Assembly (NCBI GenBank): GCA_963971305.1
Contig: OZ020306.1
Span: 41,375,512 to 41,439,511, forward strand
Direction: 5' to 3'
DNA length: 64,000 bases
DNA from: Arcuatula senhousia
Lineage: Eukaryota; Mollusca; Bivalvia; Mytilida; Mytilidae
Each line of letters begins with the position of its first letter. Position 1 is the first letter of the stretch. The position numbers and the translations under genes were made by a program. Positions 23,327-36,520 of this stretch are shown piece after piece. A model generated the notes under the pieces. The model searched no databases. It saw only the letters and a list, made by a program, of their open reading frames with translations, and was not told where the DNA came from.

Positions 23327-24457
23327 TGTCCCCGAACACGAAGTGTCGGGGACATATTGTTTTTGCTCGGTTTCTTATTATTATTATTATTATTATTATT
23401 TTTCTCGGTATTCTGGACCGTGAACTTGTCCACCTCATTTTTTCGACATCTTTTAAGGTAGGAAGCTGAAACTTCATATATCAAGAGTATGGAATGGGAG
23501 ATTGTGCTTTTTGTATTTTTCGTCGAAATCAAACGACCCCTTATAGGTCAAAAAAGGGCCTCAAAATGGCTCCTCGAAACCGAAGTTGAATATTTACCTG
23601 GCATTTCTGATCCTGCAGGGGTAGGAAAAATTCCTTTAAAGGGTAAGTGTAGACTTTTAATACCTTTCATTTAAAAAAAGAATTTTGAAAATCGGACATA
23701 CGGTTCTCAAAATTTTGCAAAAAATCGAAATTTAATTTTTTTTGTCAAATTGAGTTATCTTTCTTGTTACAATATATTTTGTAATAGTAATGTAAAAATT
23801 TTCAAATTTGTTATTTCTTAATGAAAATCGGTTTACAAGGTAATAGTGGTATGCCGAGTTCATTTTTGGTATCGAAAAAATTTTTTGGCGGCCATTTTAA
23901 AAATGGCGGCTAAAATGGCCGCCGTTTTCCCGCCAAAACTTAAACTTGCTTTAATTTTTATGAAAATTGGTATATAAGGTAATAGTGGTATGGCGAGTTG
24001 ATTTTTGGTATCGAAAAAATTTTTTGGCGGCCATTTTAAAAATGGCGGCTAAAATGGCCGCCGTTTTCCCGCCAAAACTTAAACTTGCTTTAATTTTTAT
24101 GAAAATTGGTATATAAGGTAATAGTGGTATGGCGAGTTGATTTTTGACATCAAAATTTTTTTTTCGTCAGCCATTTTCAAAATGGCGGCCATTTCCCGCA
24201 ATTTAAAGTTACTCCGATTTTGATGAAAATTTGTATATAAAGTAATAGTGGTATGGCGAGTTGATTTTTGACATTAAAAATTATTCATCGTTGGCCATTT
24301 TCAAAATGGCCGCCGTTTCCCGCCAAAATTAAACTTACTTCTATTTTGATGAATATTGTGTATATTAAGTGATCTCAAATGCCAAGAGACATATTGACAA
24401 AGAGGGGTACGTGAGGGGACATATATGTGACTCGCTTGCGATCACAATTAGAACTAG
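23327..24457 (+). mobile_element. Complete nested element B11
   Basis: Left module 23,327-23,376 runs directly through (TTA)n into TCTCGGTATTCTGGACCGTG, core monomers at 23,850-24,360, and the right end CTAG at 24,454-24,457. A good type copy of an uninterrupted B element (~1.13 kb). Confidence 0.85.
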
Positions 24458-25846
24458 TTATTATTATTATTATTTTTCTCGGTATTCTGGACCGTGAACT
24501 TGTCCACCTCATTTTTTCCACATCTTTTAAGGTAGGAAGCTGAATCTTCATATATCTAGAGTATGGAATGGGAGATTGTGCTTTTTGTATTTTTCGCCGA
24601 CATCGAACAACGCCTTATAGGTCAAAAAAGGGCCTCAAAATGGCTCCTCGAAACCGAAGTTGAATTTTTACCTTGCATTTCTGATCCGGCAGGGTTAGGA
24701 AAAATTCCTTTATAGGGTAAGTGCGGATATTTAATACCTTTCATTTAAAAAAAAAAAATTGAAAATCGGACTTACCGTTTTCAAAATTTTGCAAAAAATC
24801 GAAATTTATTTTTTTGGTAAGATTGAGTTATCTTTCTTTGTATTTTGTATTTTGTAATAGTAATGTAAAAATTCTCAACTTTGTTATTTCTTAATGAAAA
24901 TTGGTTTTCAAGGTAAAAGTGGTATGCCGAGTTCATTTTTGGTATCGAAAAATTTTTTTGGCGGCCATTTTCAAAATGGCGGCTAAAATTTCCCGCCAAA
25001 ATTTAAACTTGCTCCGATTTTGATGAAAATTGGTATATAAGGTAATAATAGTATGGCGAGGTGATTTTTGACATCAAAATTTTTCTATCGTCGGCCATTT
25101 TCAAAATGGCCGCCATTTCCCGCCAAAATTAAAGTTACTCCGATTTTGACGAAAATTGGTATATAAGGTAATAGTGGAATGGCGAGATGATTTTTGACAT
25201 CAAAATTTTTTTATCGTCGGCCATTTTCAAAATGGCCGCCATTTCCCGCCAAAATTAAAGTTACTCCGATTTTGACGAAAATTGGTATATAAGGTAATAG
25301 TGGAATGGCGAGATGATTTTTGACATCAAAATTTTTTTATCGTCGGCCATTTTCAAAATGGCCGCCATTTCCCGCCAAAATAAAAGTTACTCCGATTTTG
25401 ACGAAAATTGGTATATAAGGTAATAGTGGTATGGCGAGATGATTTTTGACATCAAAATTTTTCTATCGTCGGCCATTTTCAAAATGGTCGCCATTTCCCG
25501 CCAAAATTAAAGTTACTCTGATTTTGACGAAAATTGGTATATAAGGTAACAGTGGTATGGCGAGTTGATTTTTGACATTGAAATTTATTTATGATAGGCC
25601 ATTTTCAAAATGGCAACTGTTTCCCGCCAAAATTAAAGTTACACCAATTTTGATGAAAATCAGTATTCGAGGTAACAGTGGTATGGCGAGTTGATTTTTG
25701 ACATTGAAATTTAATTATGATCGGCCATTTTCAAAATGGCCACTGTTTCCCGCCAAAATTTAACTTATTCCGATTTTAATGAAAATTAATATACAGGGTA
25801 ATTGTGGTATGGGGAGTTCATTTTTAGCATCAAATTTTGTTTATTG

Positions 25847-26130
25847 TCCGATGCAACAGCTTTTGGATGCGACTGTGTGACTCTTCTCGACTATATGAGA
25901 TTAAGGGAGAATAATATCTCATATGGATGTCAACCAAAAGCTTCTCCGTAACGTTTTTAGCATTTCATTGAAGAGTGGCTCCATTGTAGAGGACGAGAGC
26001 GGTAGTTATGCTCGCTAGTCACTACAATAGTTTACAAGTACGCTACCAATGCTTGTAAAAAGGGTGCTTCAATGGAATAATAAGGGCGTCATTGCTTAAA
26101 CAGGGTTCCCAAAAAAGCTAGAAATATTGT
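25847..26130 (+). repeat. Conserved ~285-bp cassette, copy 1
   Basis: A non-tandem segment found in five B elements with very few differences. It holds an outer inverted pair AGCTTTTGG / CCAAAAGCT enclosing ATATGAGAT / ATCTCATAT, and further inverted pairs ATTGTAG / CTACAAT and TTTACAAG / CTTGTAAA. It has no convincing reading frame. Possibly a captured structured sequence or an element-specific regulatory part; its role is unknown. Confidence 0.7.
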
Positions 26131-28608
26131 CAAAGAGGGGTACGTGAGGAGACATGTATGTGACTCGCTTGCGATCACAATTAGAATTAGTTATTATTAT
26201 TTTTCTCGGTATTCTGGATCGTGAACTTGTCCACCTCATTTTTTCGACATCTTTTAAGGTAGGAAGCTGAAAATTCATAAATCAAGAGTATGGAATGGGA
26301 GATTGTGCTTTTTGTATTTTTCGCCAAAATCGAACGACCCCATATAGGTCAAAAAAGGGCTTCAAAATGGCTCCTCGAAACCGAAGTTGAATTTTTCCTG
26401 GCATTTCTGATCCGGCAGGGGTAGGAAAAATTCCCTCATAGGTTAAGTGCGGATATACAATACCTTTCATTTAAAAAAAGATTTTTGAAAATCGGACTTA
26501 CCGTTTTCAAAATTTTGCAAAAAATCGAAAATTATTTTTTTTGTAAGATTGAGTTATCTTTCTTTGTACCATATATTTTGTGATATTAATGAAAAAAATT
26601 CTCAACTTTGTTATTTCTTAATGAAAATTGGTTTACAAGGTAATAGTGGTATGCCGAGTTCAATTTTGGAATCGAAATTTTTTTTTGGGCGGCCATTTTA
26701 AAAATGGCCGCCATTTCCCGCCAAAATTAAAATTACTCCGATTTTAATGAAAATTGGTATATGAGGTAATTGTGGTATGGCGAGTTGATTTTTGACATCA
26801 AATTTTTTTTATCGTCGACCATTTTCAAAATGGCCGCCGTTTCCCGCCAAAATTAAAGTTATTCTGATTTTGATGAAAATTGGTTTACAAGGTAATAGTG
26901 GTATGCCGAGTTCAATTTTGGAATCAAAATTTTTTTTTTTGGCCGCCATTTTCAATATGGCCGCCATTTCCCGCCAAAATTAAAATTACTCCGATTTTAA
27001 CGAAAATTGGTATATAAGGTAATATATGTATGGTGAGTTGATTTTTGACATCGAAATATTTTTATTGTCGGCCATTTTAAAAATGGCCGCCGTTTCCCGC
27101 CAAAATTAAACTTACTCCTATTTTGATGAAAATTGGATAAATTAAGTTATCTCAAATGCCAAGAGACATTGACAAAGAGGGGTACGTGAGGGGACATTTT
27201 TGTGACTCGCTTGCGATCACAATTAGAACTAGTTATTATTATTCTTTTTCTTAGTATTCTTTAGTGTGAACTTGTCCGATGTTTTTAAAGAACACCGTTT
27301 AAGGTAGGAGGCTGTAACTTCATATATCAAGAGTATGGAGTGTGAAATTATGCCTCTGATTTTTTTGTACGAAATGGACAACCCCTTATAGGGTAAAAAG
27401 GGGCCTGAAAATGGCTCCTCAAAATCGATGTTGAATTTTCACTTGCATTTCCAAACCAGCAGGGTTAGGGAAAATTCCTTTCAGTATGTAGTAGATACAT
27501 ATACGAGCTATCATTCAAATTTTTTTTTTGAAAATCGGACTTACCGTTTTCAAAATTTTGCAAAAATTCGAAAAAAGGGGAGATAATTGAATACCACATT
27601 ATATAAAATTGTATAAAATAATCAGTACTTGTAAGTAACATTTTATAAATTAAGTATCGCCGAAGACCTGTAAACAGGTATTGGTGTATACGCCAAGATG
27701 ATTTCTTGGTCTTGAAAAAATTAATGGTCGGCCATTTTCAAAATGGCCGACTGTTTCCCGCCAAAATTGAAACTCGCTCTGAATTTGATGAAAATTTGTA
27801 TTTAAGGTTATTGGAGTATGCCGAGTTCATTTCTGGTATCGAAATTTTTTATTGGCCGCTATTTTCAAAATGGCCGCCACTTCTATGGATTTTGGGGAAA
27901 ATTTTAAACTTTACTATTTTTAAATGAAAATTTGTATTTCAGGTAATTGGGGTATGCTGACTTCATTTCTGGTATTGAAATTTTTTTCGGCTGCCATTTT
28001 CAAAATGGCCGCCACTTCCGGTGAAATTTCAACTTACTCCGATTAGAATGAAAATTGTTATCTAGGGGTTTTAAAGGATGGCGAATTCAGACGTGAAGTC
28101 GAAAATGTCGAAAAATTCAAAATGGCCACCACCTTCGGTAAAAATAGGTTTTAAAGGATGGCGAATTGAGACGTGAAGTTGAAAATGTCGAAAAATTCAA
28201 AATGGCCGCAACTTCCGTTAAAAATTCATCTTGCTATGATTTTAACAAAAATTGATATCTATGGGTTGTAAAGGAGGGCAAATTGAGGCGTGAAGGCGAA
28301 AATGTCGAAAAATTCAAAATGGCCCCCGCTTCCGGTAAAAATTCTACTGGCTCCGATTTCAACTAAAATTGATATCTGAGCTTAATAATGGATGGCGAAC
28401 AGAAAAATATTCTAGAATAAGCTGGATTATAACAAAGAGGGGTACGTGAGGGGACATTTGTGGCTCGCTTTGCGATCACAATTATACCTAGTTATTATTA
28501 AGTCGCCCAAAACAAAGTTTGGGAGACTTATTGTTTTTGCACCGTTTCTTATTATTATTATGTCCCCGAACACGAAGTGTCGGGGACATATTGTTTTTGC
28601 TCGGTTTC

Positions 28609-28654
<46 letters not shown>

Positions 28655-28713
28655 GTCCCCGAACACGAAGTGTCGGGGACATATTGTTTTTGCTCGGTTT
28701 CTTATTATTATTA

Positions 28714-30727
28714 TGTCCCCGAACACGAAGTGTCGGGGACATATTGTTTTTGCTCGGTTTCTTATTATTATTAAGTCGCCCAAAACAAAGTTTGGGAGAC
28801 TTATTGTTTTTGCACCGTTTCTTATTATTATTATTATTTATCTTTTCCTTACGTGATCGTGAACTTGTCCGCCACATTTTTTGAAAACGCTTTGACCAAT
28901 CAAGATAAAACCTGCTGAGATGGGTGGAGGGTCACTCAGAGGTGTGCAATCCACTTTTGAAATTTTCAAGATGGCCGCCATTTTCAAAATGGCCGCCGTT
29001 TAAGATTTTTGGGCCCCTCTCAGATCTCGGAGATGGGTGGATGGATTTTAATGAAAATTGGTACACTGGTAGAGTGATCCTTCCTAAGCAACATGCCGGA
29101 AAAAAATTTGACGCGAACGCCGCCATTTTAAAATGGCGGCCGTTTTACCACACCCGCCCCCCAAAAACGTCAACTTTGTCGGATTTCAACGAAATTTGAT
29201 TTCTAGACTTATTTTGATGCACTGATTTGAATGGAATACTATCCAAGGCGATTTTGGGCGACTTATGTGTTGGCATCCCAACACAATCAGCACTAGTTAT
29301 TATTATTATTATTATTTTTCTCGGTATTCTGGACCGTGAACTTGTCCACCTCATTTTTTCGACATCTTTTAAGGTAGGAAGCTGAAACTTTATAAATCAA
29401 GAGTATGGAATGGGAGATTGTGCTTTTTGTATTTTTTGCCGAAATCGAATGACCCCTTATAGGTCAAAAAAGGGCCTCAAAATGGCTCCTCGAAACCGAA
29501 GTTGAATTTTTACCTGGCATTTCTGATCCGGCAGGGATAGGAAAAATTCCTTTAAAGGGTAAGTGTAGACTTTTAATACCTTTCATTTAAAAAAAGAATT
29601 TTGAAAATCAGACATACGGTTCTCAAAATTTTGCAAAAAAACGAAATTTAATATTTTTTTCAAACTGAGTTATCTTTCTTGGAACAATATATTTTGTAAT
29701 AGTAATGTAAAAATTCTTAACTTTGTTATTTCTTAATGAAAATTGGTTTACAAGGTAAAAGCGGTATGCCGAGCTCATTTTTGGTATCGAAAAAAAATTT
29801 TGGCGGCCATTTTTAAAATGGCGGCTAAAATGGCCGCCATTTTCCCGCCAAAAATTAAACTAGCTCTGATTTTGATGAAAATTGGTATATAAGGTAATAG
29901 TGGTATGGCGAGTTGATTTTTGACATTAAAAATTTTTTTTCGTCGGCCATTTTCAAAATGGCCGCCGTTTCCCGCCAAAAATTAAACTTACTCCGTTTTT
30001 GATGAAAATTGGTATATAAGGTAATAGTGGTATGGCGAGTTGATTTTTGACATCAAAATTTTTTTATCGTCGGCCATTTTCAAAATGGTCGCGTTTCCCG
30101 CCAAAAATTAAAATTACTCTGATTTTGATGAAAATTGGTATATAAGGTAATAGTGGTATGGCGAGTTGATTTTTGACATCAAATTTTTTTTTATCGTCGG
30201 CCATTTTCAAAATGGCCGCCGTTTCCCGCCAAAATTAAAGTTACTCTGATTTTGATGAAAATTGGTATATAAGGTAATAGTGGTATGACGAGTTGATTTT
30301 TGACATTGAAATTTTTTTATCGTCGGCCATTTTCAAAATGGCCGCCGTTTCCAGCCAAAATTAAAGTTACTCTTATTTTGATGAAAATTGGTATATAAGG
30401 TAATAGTGGTATGGCGAGTTGATTTTTGACATTGAAAGTTTTATTTCGTCGGCCATTGCCGTTTCCCGCCAAAATCAAAGTTACTCTGATTTTGATGAAA
30501 ATTGGTATATAATGTAAAAGTGGTATTGCGAACTTATTTTTGACATCAAATTTTTTTTAGCGTCGGCCATTTTCAAAATGGCTGCCATTTCCCGCCAAAA
30601 TTAAACTTACTCCTATTTTGATGAAAATTGGATATAATAAGTTATCTCAAATGCTAAGAGACATTGACAAAGAGGGGTACGTGAGGGGACATTTTTGTGA
30701 CTCGCTTGCGATCACAATTAGAACTAG
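28714..30727 (+). mobile_element. Nested element B14
   Basis: Left module 28,714-28,763; body plus right end 29,297-30,727. It has about six core monomers (29,870-30,600). One has a deletion inside the palindrome (GGCCATTGCCGTTT near 30,450). Confidence 0.65.
28773..29296 (+). mobile_element. Complete nested element G4
   Basis: Innermost of its nest: left module 28,773-28,823, body CCTTACGTGATCGTGAACTT and GTCCGCC, two GGCCGCC palindromes, GATTTTGGGCGACTT, hairpin TGTGTTGGCATCCCAACACA, CTAG at 29,293-29,296. Confidence 0.85.
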
Positions 30728-32668
30728 TTATTATTATTTTTCTCGGTATTCTGGACCGTGAACTTGTCCACCTCATTTTTTCCACATCTTTTAAGGTAGG
30801 AAGCTGAATCTTCATATATCAAGAGTATGGAATGGGAAATTGTGCTTTTTGTATTTTTCGTCGAAATCAAACGACCCCTTATAGGTCAAAAAAGGGCCTC
30901 AAAATGGCTCCTCGAAACCGAAGTTGAATTTTACCTGGCATTTCTGATCTGGCAGGGGTAGGAATAATTCCTTTTTAGGTTAAGTGCGGATATTTAATAC
31001 CTTTCATTTAAAAAAAAAATTTGAAAATCGGACTTACCGTTTTCAAAATTTTGCAAAAAATCGAAAATTATTTTTTTTGTAAGATTGAGTTATCTTTCTT
31101 TGTATTTTGTATTATGTAATAGTAATGTAAAATCTCAACTTTGTTATTTTTTAATGAAAATTGCTTTACAAGGTGATAGTGGTATGCCGAGTTCATTGTT
31201 GGTATGGAAAATTTTTTTTGGCGGCCATTTTCAAAATGGCGACTAAGATGGCCGCCATTTTCCCGCCAAAATTTAAAGTTACTCCGATTTTGATGAAAAT
31301 TGGTATATAAGGTAATAGTGGTATGCCGATCTGATTTTTTACATCAAAATTTTTTTATCGTCGGCCATTTTCAAAATGGCTGCCGTTTCCCGCCAAAATT
31401 TAAAATTACTCCGATTTTGATGAAAATTGGTATATAAGGTAATAGTGGTACGGCGAGTTGATTTTTGACATCAAAATTTTTTTATCGTCGGCCATTTTCA
31501 AAATGGCCGCCGTTTCCCGCCAAAATTGAAGTTACCCCGATTTTGATGAAAACTGGTATATAAGGTAATAGTGGTATGGCGAGATGATTTTTGACATTTA
31601 AATTTATTTATCGTCGACCATTTTCAAAATGTCCGCCGTTTCCCGCCAAAATTAAACTGACTCCTATATTGATGAAAATTGGGTGTATTAAGTTGTATAA
31701 AATGCCAAGAGACATATTGACAAAGAGGGGTACGTGAGGGGACATATATGTGACTCGCTTGCGATCACAATGAGAACTAGTTATTATTATTATTATTATT
31801 ATTATTATTTTTCTCGGTATTCTGGACCGTGAACTTGTCCACCTCATTTTTTCGACATCTTTTAAGGTAGGAAGCTGAAACTTCATTTATCAAGAGTATG
31901 GAATGGGAAATTGTGCTTTTTGTATTTTTCGCTGAAATCGAACGACCCCTTATAGGTAAAAAAAGGGCCTCAAAATGGCTCCTCGAAACCGAAGTTGAAT
32001 TTTTACCTGGCATTTCTGATCCGGCAGGGGTAGGAATAATTCCTTTATAGGTTAAGTGCGGCTATTTAATACCTTTTATTTAAAAAAAAATTTTTGAAAA
32101 TCGGACTTACCGTTTTCAAAATTTTGCAAAAAAACGAAAATTATTTTTTTTGTAAGATTGAGTTATCTTTCTTTGTATTTTGTATTTTGTAATAGTAATG
32201 TAAAAATTATCAACTCTGTTATTTCTTAATGAAAATTGGTTTACAAGGTAATAGTGGTATGCCGAGTTTATATTTGGTATCGAAAATTTTGTTGGCGGCC
32301 ATTTTCAAAATGGCGGCTAAGATGGCTGCCATTTTCCCGCCATAATTTAAAGTTACTCCGATTTTGATGAAAATTGGTATATAAGGTAATAGTGGTATGC
32401 CGATTTGATTTTTGACATCAAAAATATTTTATCGGCGGCCATTTTGAAAATGGCTGCCGTTTCCCGCCAAAATTTAAAATTACTCCGATTTTGATGAAAA
32501 TTGGTATATAAGGTTATAGTGGTATGGCGATTTGATTTTTTACATTAAAAATTTTTCATCGTCGGCCATTTCCCGCCAAAATTAGACTTGCTCCGATTTT
32601 AATGAAAATTAATATACAGGGTAATTGTGGTATGGGGAGTTCATTTTTAGCATCAAATTTTGTTTCTG

Positions 32669-32953
32669 GTCTCATGCAACAGCTTTTGGTTGCGACTGTG
32701 TGACTCTTCTCGACTATATGAGATTAAGGGAGAATAATATCTCATATGGATGTCAACCAAAAGCTTCTCCGTAACGTTTTTAGCATTTCATTGAAGAGTG
32801 GCTCCATTGTAGAGGACGAGAGCGGTAGTTATGCTCGCTAGTCACTACAATAGTTTACAAGTACGCTACCAATGCTTGTAAAAAGGGTGCTTCAATGGAA
32901 TGATAAGGGCGTCATTGCTTAAACAGGGTTCCCACAAAAGCCAGAAATATTGT
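32669..32953 (+). repeat. Conserved cassette, copy 2
   Basis: Near-identical to copy 1. Visible differences are GTCTCATG for GTCCGATG at the start and GGTTGCGAC for GGATGCGAC. Both strands of the outer inverted pair AGCTTTTGG / CCAAAAGCT are kept. Confidence 0.7.
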
Positions 32954-33028
32954 CAAAGAGGGGTACGTGAGGGGACATGTATGTGACTCGCTTGCGATCA
33001 CAATTAGAACTAGTTATTCTTCTTATTA

Positions 33029-34117
33029 TGTCTCCCAAACACTATGTGTTGGGAGACATATTGCTTTTACTCCGTTTCTTATTAAGTCGCCCAAAACAAA
33101 GTTTGGGAGACTTATTGTTTTTGCACCGTTTCTTATTATTATTATTATTATTATTCTTATTATTATTCTTCTGATTCTTTATCGAGAATTTGTCCTCCCT
33201 AATACAAGAAAACGGTTAAAAGAAAATGAATAACACTTGTTGGATAGGATAGTGGGTCACTCAAAGGCGTGTAATCATGTTTTGAAATTTTCAAGATGGC
33301 CGCCGTTTCAAAATGGCGGCCGTCCGAAAAAGTGGGCGGAAATTTTTTTTTTGTCGGATCGTCTTGAAAATTGGTCATCTGGGTAAAGAGGGTATGTTGA
33401 GTTCAAATCTGCGACCGGATTTGAAATCCGACTTCCGGTTTTAAAATGGCGGCCATTTTACTACACCCGCCCCCCTTAAAAATGTGAACTTTGTCCGATT
33501 TCAATGAAATTTGATTTCTATACATATTTTATTGTACTGAATGAGAAGAAATAGTATCCAAGGCGATTTTGGGCGACTTGTGTGTTGGCATCCCAACACA
33601 AATTATAGCTAGTTATTATTCTTTTTTTTTCTTCTTCCGACCATGAACGTGTCCGCACAGTTTCTCAAAAACTACTCAATGAATTGTCATAAAATTTGGT
33701 ATATAGGTAGGTGGGGACTCAAAGTTGTGCATGCACAAATTGGAATTTTCAAAATGGCCGCCGTTTCCATGGAAACATGGTTTAGGTCATAATATAGGAC
33801 ATTGCGATATCTCGGTTACCTAGGTGCGCAGGATTCTGAAACTTTGTAGGTTGAAAGAGCAAAAGGAGCTCTTTAATAATCCAAAAAAAAATTTTGAAGC
33901 GAAATTTACGGTTTTCGCATTATTTACGAAAATTTGATTTTTCGGGTCCGAAAATGTGATAATTGTCGAAATGCTTTGATTTCAATAACATTTTGTATCT
34001 AAGAGTTTTAATGCATGACAAATTACAATTCAATGTCTAAATTGAGGTTGGAGTGATAGTTTGCGCACGTTTGGGAGACATTTTTGTGTTGGGCATCCCC
34101 AACACAGTCAGCACTAG
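33029..34117 (+). mobile_element. Nested element K1
   Basis: Left module TGTCTCCCAAACACTATGTG, TTGGGAGACA (33,029-33,080); body plus right end 33,613-34,117 with GACCATGAACGTGTCCGCAC, right tip GTTTGGGAGACA, hairpin, CTAG. The GACA rather than GATA tip at both ends identifies it as K and not C, across the inserted G5. Confidence 0.75.
33084..33612 (+). mobile_element. Complete nested element G5
   Basis: Left module 33,084-33,134, body CTTCTGATTCTTTATCGAGA, ATTTGTCCTCCC, right tip GATTTTGGGCGACTT, hairpin, CTAG at 33,609-33,612. Confidence 0.85.
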
Positions 34118-34588
34118 TTATTATTACTCTTTTCCTTACGTGATCGTGAACTTGTCCGCCACATTTTTTGAAAACGCTTTGACCAAACAATATAAAACCT
34201 GCTGAGATGGATGGAGGGTCACTCAGAGGTGTGCAATCCACTTTTGAAATTTTCAAGATGGCCGCCATTTTCAAAATGGCCGCCGTTTAAGATTTTTGGG
34301 CCCCTCTCAGATCTCGGAGATGGGTGGATGGATTTTAATGAAAATTAGTACACTAGTAGAGTGATCCTTCCTGAGCATTATGGCGAAAAAAAATTTGACG
34401 CGAACGCCGCCATTTTAAAATGGCGGCCGTTTTACCACACTCGCCCCCAAAAACCTCAACTTTGTCCGATTTCAACGAAATTTGATTTCTAGACTTATTT
34501 TGATGCACTGATTTGAATGGAATACTATCCAAGGCGATTTTGGGCGACTTATGTGTTGGCATCCCAACACAATCAGCACTAGTTATTA

Positions 34589-35145
34589 TATCTCCCAAAC
34601 ACTATGTTTGGGAGATATGTTGTTTTTACTCTGTTTCTTATTATTATTATTCTTTTTTTTTTCTTCCGGACATGAACGTGTCCGGACCGGTTCTCAAAAA
34701 CTACTCAATGGATCTTCATGAAACTTTGTATGTTGGTAGAGGGGGTCTCAAAAGTGGGAATGCAAAAATCAGAATTTTCAAAATGGCTGCCGTTTCCATG
34801 GAAATAATATAAGGTCATAATATAGGACATTGTGATATCTCGGTTACCTAGGTGCGCAGGGTTCTGAAATTTTGCAGGTTAATAGAGCAAAAGGAGCTCT
34901 TTAATAATACGAAAAAAAAATTAGAAGCGATATTTACGGTTTTCGAGTTATTCACGAAAATGTGATTTTTCGGTCCCAAAAATGGGAAAATTGTCAAAAT
35001 GCTACGATTTCGACAAAATTTGGATTATAGATGTTTGAAATGATGGCGAGTTAGGTTGCAATGTCGAAATTTATGCAAAAGTGACAATATGCGTACGTTT
35101 GGGAGATATTTTTGTGTTGGGCATCCCCAACACAGTCAACACTAG
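34589..35145 (+). mobile_element. Complete nested element C3
   Basis: 557 bp like C1 and nearly identical to it over the whole length, including the second hairpin TCCGGACA / TGTCCGGA. CTAG at 35,142-35,145. The similarity suggests C1 and C3 are recent copies of one source. Confidence 0.85.
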
Positions 35146-36520
35146 TTATTCTTTTTCTTAGTATTCTTTAGTGTGAACTTGTCCGATGTTTTTAAAGAAC
35201 ACCGTTTAAGGTAGGAGGCTGTAACTTCATATATCAGGAGTATGGAGTGTGAAATTATGCATCTGATTTTTTTGTACGAAATGGACGACCCCTTATAGGG
35301 TAAAAAGGGGCCTGAAAATGGCTCCTCAAAATCGATGTTGAATTTTCACTGGCATTTCCAAACCAGCAGGGTTAGGTTAAATTCCTTTCAGTGTGTAGTA
35401 GATACATATACGAGCTATCATTCAAATTTTTTTTTTTGAAAATCGGGCTTACCGTTTTCAAAATTTTGCAAAAATTCGAAAAAAAGGGGAGATAATTGAA
35501 TACCACATTATATAAAATTGTGTAAAAAAATCAGTATTTGTAAGTAACATTTTATAACTTAAGTATCGCCGAAGACCTGTAAACATGTATTGGTGTATAC
35601 GCCAAGATGATTACTTGGTCTTGAAAAAATTATTGGTCGGCCATTTTAAAAATGGCCGACTGTTTCCCGCCAAAATTGAAACTTGCTCCGAATTTGATGA
35701 AAGTTTGTATTTAAGATTATTGGAGTATGCTGAGTTCATTTCTGGTATCGAAATTTTTTATTGGCCGCCATTTTCAAAATGGCCGCCACTTCTATGGATT
35801 TTGGGAAAAATTTTAAACTTTACTATTTTTAAATTTGTATTTCAGGTAATTGGGGAATGCTGACTTCATTTCTGGTATTGAATTTTTTTTTCGGCTGCCA
35901 TTTTCAAAATGGCCGCCACTTCCGGTTATAAATTTCAACTTCCTTCGATTTTAATGAAAATTGATATCTAGGGGTTTTAAAGGATGGCGAATTGAGACGT
36001 GAAGTCGAAAATGTCGAAAAATTCAAAATGGCCGCCACTTCCGGTAAAAATTCAACTCACTCAAATGTTAACGAAAATTGATATCTAGGGGTTTTAAAGG
36101 ATGGCGAATTGAGACGTGATGTCGAAAATGTCGAAAAATTCAAAATGGCCGCCCCTTCCGGTAAAAAATCAACTTGCTCCGATTTTAGCGAAAATTGATA
36201 TCTAGGGGTTTTTAAGGATGGCGAATTGCGGTGTGAAGTTGAAAATGTCGAAAAATTCAAAATGGCCGCCACTTCCGGTTAAAATTCTACTTGCTCCGAC
36301 TTCAACTAAAATTGATATCTGAGCTTAATAATGGATGGCGAACAGAAAAATATTCTTGAATAAGCTGGATTATAACAAAGAGGGGTACGTGAGGGGACAT
36401 TTGTGACTCGCTTTGCGATCACAATTATACCTAGTTATTATTATTCTTATTATGTCGACCGAAACGCAGTTATTCGTTAGACATATTGTTATTGTCGCGT
36501 TTATTTTTTTTTCATTATTA

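Larger units (their letters stand above)
23270..26190 (+). mobile_element. Nested element B10 with long tandem core and 285-bp cassette
   Basis: Left module 23,270-23,319; body plus right end 24,458-26,190 (terminus ATTAG, a CTAG variant). The core has about seven monomers of 125-126 bp between 24,890 and 25,800, with near-identical neighbours, as expected from unequal exchange. The cassette at 25,847-26,130 sits between the core and the right end. Confidence 0.65.
23207..27232 (+). mobile_element. Nested element B9
   Basis: Left module 23,207-23,256; body plus right end 26,191-27,232, subtype TCTCGGTATTCTGGATCGTG with the right hairpin CTCGCTTGCGA and end TTAGAACTAG. Core monomers of ~126 bp contain GGCCATTTTCAAAATGGCC. 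Confidence 0.65.
23150..28491 (+). mobile_element. Nested element B8
   Basis: Left module 23,150-23,199; body plus right end 27,233-28,491, subtype TTCTTAGTATTCTTTAGTGT with end ATTATACCTAG. The right hairpin has TGGCTCGC where others have TGACTCGC. Core monomers with GAATTGAGACGTGAAG near 28,060-28,330. Confidence 0.6.
28654..31780 (+). mobile_element. Nested element B13
   Basis: Left module 28,654-28,703; body plus right end 30,728-31,780. Three to four core monomers of ~126 bp; right end with TGAGAACTAG. Confidence 0.65.
28561..33013 (+). mobile_element. Nested element B12 with cassette
   Basis: Left module 28,561-28,610; body plus right end 31,781-33,013, subtype TCTCGGTATTCTGGACCGTG, with the cassette at 32,669-32,953 next to the right end. 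Confidence 0.65.
28500..34582 (+). mobile_element. Nested element G3
   Basis: Left module 28,500-28,550; body plus right end 34,118-34,582, subtype TTTCCTTACGTGATCGTGAA with end ATCAGCACTAG. The same body and end subtype is found in G4, which it encloses. Three B pairs, one K and two G pairs are balanced inside. Confidence 0.65.
23096..36434 (+). mobile_element. Nested element B7
   Basis: Left module 23,096-23,145; body plus right end 35,146-36,434. The body is of the subtype TTCTTAGTATTCTTTAGTGT with the right hairpin CTCGCTTTGCGA and end ATTATACCTAG. Core monomers of ~117 bp at about 35,940-36,290. Confidence 0.6.

Noticed and set aside
23096..23376. CRISPR-like array: ~50-base near-identical repeats with short spacers
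   Set aside because: The spacers are only (TTA)n of varying length, the repeats are hairpin modules shared by dispersed elements, there are no cas genes and the DNA is eukaryotic.
22914..23532. 187- and 175-residue minus-strand frames over the B7-B11 array
   Set aside because: Repeat translation of five identical modules; overlapping frames on both strands are equally long, which argues against coding.
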